This document shows, piece after piece, positions 43,315-51,417 of a DNA stretch of 64,000 bases. This stretch comes from Geochorda sp036562495 (lineage in GTDB: Bacteria; Bacillota; Limnochordia; Limnochordales; Geochordaceae), in contig DATCKA010000030.1 in assembly GCA_036562495.1 (NCBI GenBank), forward strand, positions 62,001 to 126,000, written 5' to 3'. Below the pieces are notes generated by a model. The model saw nothing but the letters and a program-made list of their open reading frames with translations, was not told where the DNA came from and made no database searches. The translations under genes and the position numbers were made by a program. Each line of letters opens with the position of its first letter. The first letter of the stretch is position 1.

Positions 43315-43794
43315 TCAACCCGGTGATGCCAGTCGGACGTAGCGGCCCCGGAAGAAGACCAGGGGATCCTCCGACTCGCCGACGTCAGCGTGCTCGACCT
43401 CGGCCACGAAGATGGAGTGGTCGCCCCCGGGGAAGACGTCCACCACCCGGCACTCCAGGTGCGCCAGCGCACCAACGATGAGGGGCACGCCCGTCGTCCC
43501 GGGCACGACCTCGAGGCTGCCCGGGGGGAGCCGTTCCCGCTGGCCGGCGAAGAACTCGGAGAGGACTTGCTGGTCCGCCCCCAGCACGCTGACGCCGAAT
43601 CGGCCCTCCTGCAGGATGCGGCCGTGGGTCACACGGCTCTTGTCCACGCAGACCAGGATCAACGGAGGCCTCAACGATACCGACGTGAAGGAGTTGGCGG
43701 TCATGCCGTGCAGCTGCTCGACCGTACCGGTGGTGAGCACCGTCACCCCCGTCGCGAACTGCCCCGCGACACGGCGAAAGTGAAGCGGCTCCAC
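43315..43794 (-). CDS. Flavin reductase-like FMN-binding protein
   Basis: 159 residues. FRRVAGQFATGVTVLTT, MTANSFTSVSLRPPLILVCV and GRFGVSVLGADQQVLSEFFAG are the standard flavin reductase split-barrel blocks. Such proteins supply FMNH2 to monooxygenases; no monooxygenase is adjacent. It reads toward citrate synthase and is divergent from comFB. Confidence 0.92.
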   Translation of the reverse strand: MEPLHFRRVAGQFATGVTVLTTGTVEQLHGMTANSFTSVSLRPPLILVCVDKSRVTHGRILQEGRFGVSVLGADQQVLSEFFAGQRERLPPGSLEVVPGTTGVPLIVGALAHLECRVVDVFPGGDHSIFVAEVEHADVGESEDPLVFFRGRYVRLASPG

Positions 43795-43886
43795 CCGCCC
43801 CCCTCCTCTCGTCGCATCATATGGATGCCCGGCAGGATCGGGTCGGCCCCCGCTCGAAGCCTGGCCGCGCAGGAGGCAGTCGTGCC

Positions 43887-44183
43887 ATGCCGTCCGACGC
43901 CCAGCGGCCGCGTCTGTCCAACCGCATGGAGCAGGCCATCCTGAGGCTGCTCGACCAGGCGCTGGGCTACCATCCCGACGCCTGCCGCTGCCCCCGTTGC
44001 CGGCGCGACGTGGTGGCCCTCGCCCTGAGCCGGCTGCCGGCCCGCTACGCCGGCAGCCCCACCGGGGAGGTGCTCATCGACGTGGAGCTGCAACGGGTCC
44101 AGGTGCAGGCCGAGTTGCTGGGAGCCCTGGACCAGGCCATCCGCATCGTCAAGGCGCGCCCCCATCATCACCGGCCGGCCTGA
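43887..44183 (+). CDS. ComFB-family protein
   Basis: 98 residues. The start is the ATG at 43887 with AGGAGG 10 nt upstream. LSNRMEQAILRLLDQAL is followed by the Cys motif CRCPRCRRDVVALALSRLPARY, which matches late competence protein ComFB (C-x-C-x-x-C and DVxALALNxLPxxY). In cyanobacteria ComFB homologues bind cyclic dinucleotides; in Bacillus the role is unclear. No comFA or comFC is adjacent. Convergent with the DMT transporter (17 bp). Confidence 0.85.
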   Translation: MPSDAQRPRLSNRMEQAILRLLDQALGYHPDACRCPRCRRDVVALALSRLPARYAGSPTGEVLIDVELQRVQVQAELLGALDQAIRIVKARPHHHRPA

Positions 44184-44200
44184 GGGCGAAGCCGCGAAGC

Positions 44201-45148
44201 TCACGGGAGTCCCTCGACCTGTCGCTGCGCCTTCGCCCGGCCCGCCCACGGCCCCGCCTGGGCCAGCTCCGCCCACACGGTCCCGGCCAGGATGGCCAGG
44301 CCTCCCGCCACCACCCGCACCCCGAAGCGCTCGCCGGCCAGGACCGCACCCGACAGGGCTGCGAAGATGGGCTCCGTGGCGAAGATGAGGGCGGCATGGG
44401 TCGCCGGAGTGTGCCGCTGCGCCCAGACCTGCAACACCAGCAGCAGTCCGCTGACGAGGGTTCCCGTCAGCAGAAGGGTGCCGGCCACGCGGAGGTCGAT
44501 CCCCTCGAGCCCCCACCCGCCCAGGGTGGCCACCAGGGCGCTCACCAACGTCACGGCCATCACCTGCCAGAGCGTGTAGGGCAGCATGGGGAGCCGCCCC
44601 GCGTGAGCCACCACGGTTACATGGGCGCCGAAGGCCAGCGCGCAGCCGAGCACCAGCCAGTCGCCGCGCCGTACCGAGATCTCCGCCGGCTCGACGAACA
44701 TGACGGCCATGCCCATGACGGCCAGCGCTACGCCCATCAAGGCGGCTCGCGGCTGCCGGCGTCCGTACAGGAGCCGGTCCAGCACCGGCACCAGCGCCAC
44801 CGAGAGCCCCGTGATGAAGCCCGCCTTGCCCGGCGTCGTGTACTGCAGCCCCAGCGTCTGCAGCGCGTAGCCCGAGAAGAGCAGGAGCCCCGTCCCGAGG
44901 CCCGGGAGCAGGGCCGAGCGCAGGCCATCGAGGCCATCGCGCCGGGTGACGGCCAGCGTGCCGCCCAACGTCAGGGCCGCCAGGGCGAAGCGCAACGCCA
45001 GGAAGGAGAAGACCGGGATCTGGGCGACGGCGTCCTTGACCGCCACGAACGTGAAGCCCCACGACATCGTGATGACCAGCAGCGTCAGCTCGGCCACCAG
45101 GCGCGACGGGCGCCGGGCCTCCGGCCAGCTCAGAGCGCCTCGGCCCAT
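44201..45148 (-). CDS. EamA/DMT-superfamily transporter
   Basis: 315 residues with ten predicted membrane helices in two EamA repeats. The first repeat starts LVITMSWGFTFVAVKDAV and ends before a second EamA start near GDWLVLGCALAFGAHVTVVA; the C-terminal EPIFAALSGAVLAGERFG is typical. Substrate unknown (metabolite or amino-acid efflux). Its start overlaps the DUF763 stop by 19 bp. Confidence 0.9.
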   Translation of the reverse strand: MGRGALSWPEARRPSRLVAELTLLVITMSWGFTFVAVKDAVAQIPVFSFLALRFALAALTLGGTLAVTRRDGLDGLRSALLPGLGTGLLLFSGYALQTLGLQYTTPGKAGFITGLSVALVPVLDRLLYGRRQPRAALMGVALAVMGMAVMFVEPAEISVRRGDWLVLGCALAFGAHVTVVAHAGRLPMLPYTLWQVMAVTLVSALVATLGGWGLEGIDLRVAGTLLLTGTLVSGLLLVLQVWAQRHTPATHAALIFATEPIFAALSGAVLAGERFGVRVVAGGLAILAGTVWAELAQAGPWAGRAKAQRQVEGLP

Positions 45149-46224
45149 CGCTCCACCTCGGCCAGCCGGCGCAACGAGTCCAACGTCTCCCGCCGCCCGA
45201 GGCGGGCGAGCCGTACCGCCCGCCGCCAGACGGCGATGGTCCGGTCGTACAGCTCCCGATCGACCGGGAACGGGATGCCGTCCTTGCCGCCGTGCGCGAA
45301 GGCGTAGCGCACGGGGTCACGATAGCTGGGCCGAGCCCCGTAGACGACCTCGGCCACCATGGCCAGCGCCCGGATGGTGCGCGGCCCGACGCCGGGGGTC
45401 GCCAGCACCTGCTCGAAGCCGGTGGGCGCCGCCCGGTACAGCGCGTCGAGGGCCCGCTCCAGTTGGGGCGTGTCGGCGATGGCGTGCTCGGCCGGCATCG
45501 CCAGGTGGCGGCTCTGGAGCCGCTGGAGCTCCCGCCGCCACCATCCGATGTCGCGGGAAGCCAGCTCCACCGCCGCCGCGCGAGCCTCCGCGCTCTCGGC
45601 GGCGACCATGTTGAGCACCCCGCCGGGTTGCCGCACGCCCAGCACCGCGGCGTGGGGCTCCTCGGTGAAGGCACGCACCGTCTCCGACAGCCAGTGGTAG
45701 CGCCTCGCCCAGCCCGTCCGTTCGTTCATGCCCTGCTGCACCACGCACCAGCGGCCCGAGGCGGTGAAGAAGAAGGTGTGGTGGTAGAGGGTGTGGCCGT
45801 CCTGCACGGCGGCGCTGTCGACCTTGGCGGCCATGCGGCTGGCGTAGGCCAGCGAGTCGGCGTCCAGCGACAGGTGGGCCTCCTCCACGTGGCGGGCGAT
45901 CTCGTGGGGCGTACGGCGAGAGGTGCCGCCCTTGCCGCCGCAGACCCACAGACCCAGCCGCGCCATCCGGCCCTGGAGCCCCTCCTTCAGCGCGCCGCAG
46001 ACCACCGTGGTGACGCCGGAGGAGTGCCAGTCGTAGCCCAGCACGCTGCCCAGCGACTGAAACCAGAAGGGATCGGCCAGGCGGCGCAACACCTCGTCGG
46101 GCCCCCACTCCTCCACCATGGCCTCGACGATGGTGGCCCCCAGCCGCTTCATGCGATCGAAGAGCCACCGAGGGCAGCGCCCCCCGTGGAGGGGCAGCGA
46201 GGCCGTCCCCGTGCGGCCGGCCAA
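45130..46224 (-). CDS. DUF763 family protein
   Basis: 364 residues. The opening RTGTASLPLHGGRCPRWLFD, VLGYDWHSSGVTTVVCGALK and GVCGGKGG-like VCGGKGGTSRRTPHEI are characteristic of DUF763, found in archaea and thermophilic bacteria. A helix-hairpin-helix-like segment (VLATPGVGPRTIRALAMVAE) near residue 275 hints at nucleic acid binding, and YHHTFFF and FAHGGKDGIPFPVD are conserved. Function is unknown. It is divergent from a uracil-DNA glycosylase gene with 54 bp between them. Confidence 0.87.
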   Translation of the reverse strand: MAGRTGTASLPLHGGRCPRWLFDRMKRLGATIVEAMVEEWGPDEVLRRLADPFWFQSLGSVLGYDWHSSGVTTVVCGALKEGLQGRMARLGLWVCGGKGGTSRRTPHEIARHVEEAHLSLDADSLAYASRMAAKVDSAAVQDGHTLYHHTFFFTASGRWCVVQQGMNERTGWARRYHWLSETVRAFTEEPHAAVLGVRQPGGVLNMVAAESAEARAAAVELASRDIGWWRRELQRLQSRHLAMPAEHAIADTPQLERALDALYRAAPTGFEQVLATPGVGPRTIRALAMVAEVVYGARPSYRDPVRYAFAHGGKDGIPFPVDRELYDRTIAVWRRAVRLARLGRRETLDSLRRLAEVERWAEAL

Positions 46225-46278
46225 CTCGTCTCACCCCGACTTTCGCTGGGATTATACTCCGACGGGGGTGCATGCGGC

Positions 46279-47025
46279 GTGTCGAGGGCCGCCACACGAC
46301 CGGACCCGTGGGACGAGCTGGTGAGCCGCATCGTCCAGTGCCAGCGATGCCCGAGGCTCGTGGCATACCGGAGGCAGGTCGCCTCGGAGAAACGGCGGGC
46401 CTTCGCCGACTGGGAGTACTGGGGCCGACCCGTCCCGGGCTTCGGAGACCGGCAGGGGCGGCTGCTCATCGTGGGCCTGGCGCCGGCCGCGCACGGCGCC
46501 AACCGCACCGGGCGCATGTTCACCGGGGACAGCTCCGGCGACTTCCTCATCGGGGCGCTGTGGCGCGCGGGCTTCGCCAACCAGCCCCGTTCGGAGCACC
46601 GAGACGACGGGCTGCGCCTCATCGACGCCTTCGTCACGGCCCCGGTGCGTTGCGCCCCGCCCGACAACAAGCCGCTGCGGGAGGAGTTCGAGCGCTGCTT
46701 CGGCTACCTGGAGGCCGAGTGGGCCTTGCTGCCCCGGGTGCGGGTGGTGCTGGCCCTGGGCCGCATCGCCTTCGGGACGGTCAAGCGCCTGCTGGCGCCG
46801 CGCCTCGATGACGAGGGGCGCAGGGCGCTCGCGGCGGCTGACTTCCGCCATGGCGCGGTGGTACGGCTGGGATCCCTGGCGCTGGTGGCCAGCTACCACC
46901 CGAGCCGGCAAAACACCCAGACCGGCCGGCTCACGCCGGCCATGATGGACGCCGTGCTGCAGGAGGTGCGACGGCTGCTGGACGCTACGGAGTCGGCAAC
47001 AGGCGCGCCCCCAGTCGCACCGTAG
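46279..47025 (+). CDS. Type 5 uracil-DNA glycosylase (UDGb)
   Basis: 248 residues from a GTG with GGGGGTG 8 nt upstream. Iron-sulfur Cys: IVQCQRCPRLV near the start, then PVRCAPPDNKP and ERCFGYLE. Active-site motifs are VGLAPAAHGANRTGRMFTGD and SYHPSRQNTQTGRLT, where the Ala-rich first motif distinguishes type 5 from type 4. It removes uracil and related deaminated bases, including at high temperature. The 3' end overlaps the convergent neighbour by 41 bp. Confidence 0.92.
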   Translation: MSRAATRPDPWDELVSRIVQCQRCPRLVAYRRQVASEKRRAFADWEYWGRPVPGFGDRQGRLLIVGLAPAAHGANRTGRMFTGDSSGDFLIGALWRAGFANQPRSEHRDDGLRLIDAFVTAPVRCAPPDNKPLREEFERCFGYLEAEWALLPRVRVVLALGRIAFGTVKRLLAPRLDDEGRRALAAADFRHGAVVRLGSLALVASYHPSRQNTQTGRLTPAMMDAVLQEVRRLLDATESATGAPPVAP

Positions 47026-48079
47026 GCCCTGCCGAGACGGCAGCGAACAGCTGCAGCTCGCCGACGGCACGGCTGGCCATGCCCAGCGCCACCCCCGCCC
47101 CGGCGGCCGTCTGGGCGCCGTGAGAGAAGGAGGGGTCCGGCGCCGCCACGGCGGCGTCCGCGAAGAGGGCCGCGTGGGCCGTCGCGTCGGGCCACCATCG
47201 CAGCGGGTCCGGCAGCTCCGGCAACGCAAACCGGCGCTCGACGGTCAACCCGATGGCCGCGCGCCCCGGTGTCTGGCCGCCGGCGGGCGCGGCGCCTCGC
47301 ACGAAGAACTCCGCGGGCCATCCGCCCGCCCGAAAGCCGAGCCTGCCCGGCTCGTCAGCGGGCGGGTACTCGTCACCCGGCACGAGCGCGCCCTGGGGAG
47401 GCCAGGCCAGCCCCACCTTCGCTTCGATGCGGAAGTCACCGGCCGCGAACGGGAGAGTGCCCGTCACAGCGCCGAAAAGTGGTCGCGCTTGCTGGGAGCC
47501 GGGCTCGCCGCTGCCGACGACGACCTCCAGCGACGGCTGCACCGCCAGCTCGGGAGCCAGATCCCAGGCCGTGTCGACCCGGCCGACCACCGCCCTCACC
47601 GGTGCGGCACCGTCGCGCCGGGCCCACACGTTGCCCACCACCGCCCCGAGGCGCCAGGACCACACCCCGGCCCCGGCCTGGCGCCAGGACACCATCAGCC
47701 CCGTCGTGCCGTCCCATCCCGGCACCCAGCTGATCGGCCAATGCACGACCCGCATGTCGACCTGACCATCGGGACTCACGGGGATGGTGAGGCCCATGCG
47801 ACCCCGCACCCCGGCTCGGGCCCCGCCCTGGGGATCGGTGGGATCGGGCAGTTCGTAGCCGAGCCCCAGGTAGCCCACCCACGCCTCGTCGAGCATCCAG
47901 CCCTCGGCCCCGAAGACGGCGCCGTTGACGTCCAGGATGGGCACGACCTCCAGCTCGTACCCCTGCGCCCGTACCACCGGCGGGGTCGCCAGCGTCGCTG
48001 CCACCAGGCACCCGATGAGGAGAGCCACCCGCACGCTCCGCTCTCTTCCCCTGCCGACCTCCGACACGTGCACCGCCAT
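46985..48079 (-). CDS. Secreted beta-rich protein of unknown function, possible beta-barrel
   Basis: 364 residues. A signal sequence (RVALLIGCLVAATLATPPVVRAQG) is followed by a body of alternating hydrophobic and polar residues in short strands (WSWRLGAVVGNVWARRDG, FRIEAKVGLAW, RAAIGLTVERRFALP), with the end GELQLFAAVSAGPTVRLGAR. This pattern resembles outer-membrane beta-barrels, especially the last strands of Omp85-like proteins, but no family is certain. An alternative GTG start at 48034 would give a cleaner signal peptide. It follows the HisJ-like gene by 4 bp. Confidence 0.6.
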   Translation of the reverse strand: MAVHVSEVGRGRERSVRVALLIGCLVAATLATPPVVRAQGYELEVVPILDVNGAVFGAEGWMLDEAWVGYLGLGYELPDPTDPQGGARAGVRGRMGLTIPVSPDGQVDMRVVHWPISWVPGWDGTTGLMVSWRQAGAGVWSWRLGAVVGNVWARRDGAAPVRAVVGRVDTAWDLAPELAVQPSLEVVVGSGEPGSQQARPLFGAVTGTLPFAAGDFRIEAKVGLAWPPQGALVPGDEYPPADEPGRLGFRAGGWPAEFFVRGAAPAGGQTPGRAAIGLTVERRFALPELPDPLRWWPDATAHAALFADAAVAAPDPSFSHGAQTAAGAGVALGMASRAVGELQLFAAVSAGPTVRLGARLLPTP

Positions 48080-48083
48080 CCTT

Positions 48084-48941
48084 TCAGAGGCTCTGATGCG
48101 CTCGGAGACGTCCTCGCCACAGGATCACGTGCTTGACGCCCGCCCGCCGCATCCATTCCCGGGCTCGCTCGAAGCCGTAGCCCACCTCGCTGGGGTCGTG
48201 GGCGTCGGAGCCGAGGTGCACGTCGAGCCCGGCCTCCACCATGCGGCGCAACAGCTCCTCGGCGGGGTAGATCTCCCCCACGGGCTTGCGCAGTCCTGCC
48301 GTGTTGACCTCGACGGCGATCCCCCGTGAGGCGGCTTCCCGTAAGAAATCCTCGAAGGCCGCCTGGGGAAAGTGCCGGGGACGGTGCCCGAATTTCTTGG
48401 GGAGATCGGGGTGGGCCAGCACGTCGAACAGCCCGCTGGCAGCGGCCCGGCTCATCAGGCGCCAGTACCGCTCCCACAACGCCTCGCCGTCGGCCTGTGG
48501 CCAGGTGATGTCGGCCGAGCAATCGATGCAGGCCCCGTCGACGAAGTGCACGGAGCCGATGACGTAGTCCCAGGGAATCCCTTCCAGGGCCCGAGCGATG
48601 GCGGCTTCCTGCCCGGGTAGGTAGTCCACCTCGATGCCGAGCCGGACCGCAAGCCCCTCCTCTCGGGCGGCGAGCACCGCGTCCGCGTAACGCCGCAGCG
48701 ACTCGCGAAACTCCGCGGACAGCCACCGGCGCACCTCTGGATGCTGGGGACGGCCCTCGGCGAAGAGCCCCTCCATCACCGGGCGGAACTCGGCGAATCG
48801 ATGCGAATGCTCGCTGATGCCGATCTCCGCCACGCCCGCCCGCCGGGCCGCCTCCACGTAGAGTCGCACCCGCTCGGGCGTGTAGGGGCAGGGCGCGGTG
48901 ACGTCGTCCCCCTCCAGGTGCATGTGGTAGTCGGGCAGCAT
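48084..48941 (-). CDS. hisJ: PHP-domain histidinol-phosphatase-like protein
   Basis: 285 residues starting MLPDYHMHLEGDD, with GGGGGAT 9 nt upstream; the longer open frame is not conserved. The PHP metal ligands are DYHMHLEG, GISEHSHRF, GIEVDY, GSVHFVDG, LAHPDLPKKFG and LGSDAHDPSEVG. The family includes HisJ, which dephosphorylates histidinol phosphate, and related hydrolases. No his operon is nearby, so the role is less certain than the fold. Confidence 0.82.
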   Translation of the reverse strand: MLPDYHMHLEGDDVTAPCPYTPERVRLYVEAARRAGVAEIGISEHSHRFAEFRPVMEGLFAEGRPQHPEVRRWLSAEFRESLRRYADAVLAAREEGLAVRLGIEVDYLPGQEAAIARALEGIPWDYVIGSVHFVDGACIDCSADITWPQADGEALWERYWRLMSRAAASGLFDVLAHPDLPKKFGHRPRHFPQAAFEDFLREAASRGIAVEVNTAGLRKPVGEIYPAEELLRRMVEAGLDVHLGSDAHDPSEVGYGFERAREWMRRAGVKHVILWRGRLRAHQSL

Positions 48942-49054
48942 CCCTCGACCATCCCCCGGGGCATGGTAGGCGCCGGCCCCAGGCCCGGTCAAGGCGGCCC
49001 GGAAGGAGTCCGCCTCGTAGTGCAGAAGGTGGAAGCGAGGGAGGGGAAGCCGAC

Positions 49055-49525
49055 TTGGCCAGGGTGACAGCGATGACGACCGGCAGGCATCTGCGGACTT
49101 TGGTGACTTGGGGCCTCGCCGCGGCCCTGGCGCTCTCGACGGCCATCACAGCCCTGGCCGCCGGCGCGCCAGCCGGGGCCGGCTATGCGACGGTAGAGCT
49201 CTCGGGGGTGATCATCCTCCGGGTCCGGGACGCGGGCGGGTGGCCGTCCGTCTACGCCCGGGCCGATGAGGTCTACAAGCGGCTCAACGAGGCCATCAAC
49301 GCGTACAAGGATCGGCTCACGCCGGAGATGGTCCGCATCGGGCAGGTGGGCTCGGCGCCGGCCATCTTCATCGGCGAGCACCTGCTGGTGACCGTCGACG
49401 AGACCAGCGCCCGCCTCAACGGCACCACGCCCGACAAGCTGGCGCGCATCTGGGCAGCCAACCTCAAGGCAGCCCTGTCTCGCTTCGTGCGGGGGCAGCA
49501 GGGGCCCGCCACCTCCGACCTCTGA
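49055..49525 (+). CDS. Secreted stand-alone copy of the domain found at the N-terminus of some mechanosensitive channels
   Basis: 156 residues. A signal sequence (LRTLVTWGLAAALALSTAITALAAG) precedes a domain with VELSGVIILRVRDAGGWPSV, YARADEVYKRLNEAI, IFIGEHLLVTVDETSARLNG and KLARIWAANLKAALSRF. This order (value read-out, Arg-rich helix, strand LLTVTxxDA, final amphipathic helix) is what I know from the extracytoplasmic N-terminal part of MscS-type channels in cyanobacteria and others, here without any channel. TTG at 49055 has GAGGGG about 9 nt upstream; ATG at 49073 is an alternative. A strong terminator follows. Confidence 0.65.
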   Translation: MARVTAMTTGRHLRTLVTWGLAAALALSTAITALAAGAPAGAGYATVELSGVIILRVRDAGGWPSVYARADEVYKRLNEAINAYKDRLTPEMVRIGQVGSAPAIFIGEHLLVTVDETSARLNGTTPDKLARIWAANLKAALSRFVRGQQGPATSDL

Positions 49526-49540
49526 GGGCTGTCACAAAGC

Positions 49541-49582
49541 AGCGGGGCCCGCGGCAGCGGGCCCCGCTCTCTTTTCTCTCCC
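49541..49582 (+). terminator. Intrinsic terminator after the 49055 gene
   Basis: Perfect 12-bp stem (49541-49552 with 49557-49568) closing a GGCA loop, followed by CTCTTTTCTCTCCCT. It starts 16 bp after the stop of the plus-strand gene. The reverse side has only a three-T tail, so it acts mainly on the plus strand, though it may also limit rsmE read-through. Confidence 0.85.
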
Positions 49583-49606
49583 TTTCTCCTCGCGTCGCCG
49601 GACTCT

Positions 49607-50416
49607 TCAGCCTGGCTCGCCGACCTCGGCGGGCGCGGCGGGCCGGTCCAGATCGCCCCGCCACGCCTGGAGCAGGGCGAGGGCGAGCCATCCCGCCGTC
49701 TCGGTGCGAAGGATCCGGGGGCCCAGCGATACGACCTCGAAGCCGTACCCGATGGCGTCCGCGGTCTCCTCATCGCTCCAGCCCCCCTCGGGCCCGACGG
49801 CCACCACCGCACCCGAGACGCCCTCGGGCGACCGCTCCCGTAACCAGCGTGTGAGCGGTAGCCGGGCCCTCTCCCCGGCCATGAGCCGCAGCCAGCTCCC
49901 CTCGAGGAGCCCGGCCCGATCCAGGGCTTCGCGCCACGGCACCGGCGGGTGCACCTCGGGGATGACGGAGCGACCGGCCTGACGGGCGGCGGTCTCCACC
50001 ACCCGCTGCCATCGCACCACCCGCTGGCCTCCCGCCTCGGGCCTCGCGACGCAGCGGTGCGTCACCACCGGCCAGATCTCGTGGACGCCGAGTTCGGTGG
50101 CCTTCTCCAGCGCGAGCTCCATCCGTCCGCTCTTGGCCACCGCCTGCATCAGCACGAGCCGCAGCCGCGCCTCCGCCATCGAGGCCCGGTCGGGGCTCGT
50201 CCCGCCGAGCCTCACCACGACCCGGTCTCGCTCCACGGCATGGATGCGACCCTCGACGCTGCGGCCCTGCCCGTCGAAGAGCTCGATGGCCTGCCCCGGC
50301 CGTGCCCGCATGACCAGGCGCAACCGGCGCGCCTCGGGCCCGTCCACCACCACGGTCGCCGCCTCGATCCCGGCCGCCAGCCGGCGCGGGTCGACCCGGG
50401 CCCGCAGCCGGCTCAC
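49607..50416 (-). CDS. rsmE: 16S rRNA (uracil-1498-N3)-methyltransferase
   Basis: 269 residues. The GTG at 50416 overlaps the prmA stop (GTGA). The SPOUT knot is visible as AVGPEGGWSDEE and LGPRILRTETAG, with LMQAVAKSGRMELALEKATELG earlier. It methylates U1498 of 16S rRNA. Last gene of the heat-shock cluster: dnaJ-prmA-rsmE is conserved in Firmicutes. Confidence 0.95.
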   Translation of the reverse strand: MSRLRARVDPRRLAAGIEAATVVVDGPEARRLRLVMRARPGQAIELFDGQGRSVEGRIHAVERDRVVVRLGGTSPDRASMAEARLRLVLMQAVAKSGRMELALEKATELGVHEIWPVVTHRCVARPEAGGQRVVRWQRVVETAARQAGRSVIPEVHPPVPWREALDRAGLLEGSWLRLMAGERARLPLTRWLRERSPEGVSGAVVAVGPEGGWSDEETADAIGYGFEVVSLGPRILRTETAGWLALALLQAWRGDLDRPAAPAEVGEPG

Positions 50417-51411
50417 GAGGCCACCTCCACGGGTCGGCGGGCCGAGACCCAGGCCCATCCTGACCAGACCCCTCGCTCCTCCGGGACCAGTCCCCGCTCG
50501 GCGAAGGCCGCCTCCACGTCAGGCGCCTTCTCTTCGACGATGCCGGCGCCCACCAGCCAACCGCCCGGTCGCACCAGGCGCGCCAGCGGCTCCGCGAGCT
50601 CCACCAGCGTCTCGGCGACCAGGTTGGCCAGCACCAGGGCGGCGCCGCCGGTCCCCACCTCACGAAGCGCCTGCTCCACCGAGCCGACCCGCAGCACCAG
50701 GGACCGCACCCCGTTGAGACCGGCGTTGTCACGGGCGGCACGCACGGCCTCGGGATCGCGGTCCACCGCCACGACCCGCTCGGCCCCCAGACGCCGGGCT
50801 GCGATGGCCAGCACGCCCGTGCCCGTGCCGATGTCGACCACCGGCCCCGGCGACAAGGTGCCCCGCATGGCCAGCTCCAGCGCCCACAGGGCCTGCTGGG
50901 TGCTAGGATGGTGGCCGGTGCCGAAGGCCATGCCGGGCGGGATGACCAGATGCAGCAGGCCGTCCGGCCCAAGGGAGTCCCGCTTCACCCGGCTCCCGCT
51001 GCGGCGTCGAGCCGGACGGCCCGAGACCCGGATCCCCCCCACCCTGACGGGGCGCAGCGTCTGGCGCCATGCCTCTCGCCACGCGCGGGGGTCGACCGTC
51101 ACGGGCTCGACGACGATCCGGCCGGTATCCGCACGCTCATCCGCTCCGGCCGGCCGGACCGACTCCCGCCACGACTGGAGCTCCCGGCGGAGGGCCCGGG
51201 CGGCGCCGGTGGCCGCGGCGCGCGTCGAGAAGAAGGCGCGAAGGCGCACAGGGCCGCCCCGCGAGCGCTCGTCGTCGGCCCCCGGCTCCTCGAGCTCGAT
51301 GCCGGCGCTCCCGTCTCGACCCAGCGACCACGCAGCCAGGTCCGCCTCCGCCGGCGACAGATGGGCGGTGACGGCCCACCAGCGCGAGGGAAGTCGACGT
51401 CGGATGCCCAT
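50413..51411 (-). CDS. prmA: Ribosomal protein L11 methyltransferase
   Basis: 332 residues. The SAM motif is VVDIGTGTGVLAIAARRLGA, preceded by PPGMAFGTGHHPSTQQAL and followed by ANLVAETLVELA, all PrmA-typical. The N-terminal domain is longer and more Arg-rich than usual. It methylates bL11. It starts 6 bp after the dnaJ stop and overlaps rsmE by 4 bp. Confidence 0.94.
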   Translation of the reverse strand: MGIRRRLPSRWWAVTAHLSPAEADLAAWSLGRDGSAGIELEEPGADDERSRGGPVRLRAFFSTRAAATGAARALRRELQSWRESVRPAGADERADTGRIVVEPVTVDPRAWREAWRQTLRPVRVGGIRVSGRPARRRSGSRVKRDSLGPDGLLHLVIPPGMAFGTGHHPSTQQALWALELAMRGTLSPGPVVDIGTGTGVLAIAARRLGAERVVAVDRDPEAVRAARDNAGLNGVRSLVLRVGSVEQALREVGTGGAALVLANLVAETLVELAEPLARLVRPGGWLVGAGIVEEKAPDVEAAFAERGLVPEERGVWSGWAWVSARRPVEVAS

Positions 51412-51417
51412 GGCTCT

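Noticed and set aside
46251..46259. Overlapping -10-like hexamers (TATAAT minus, TATACT plus) between DUF763 and UDGb
   Set aside because: Neither strand has a recognisable -35 at 16-18 bp. Position is suggestive, but I did not list it as a feature.
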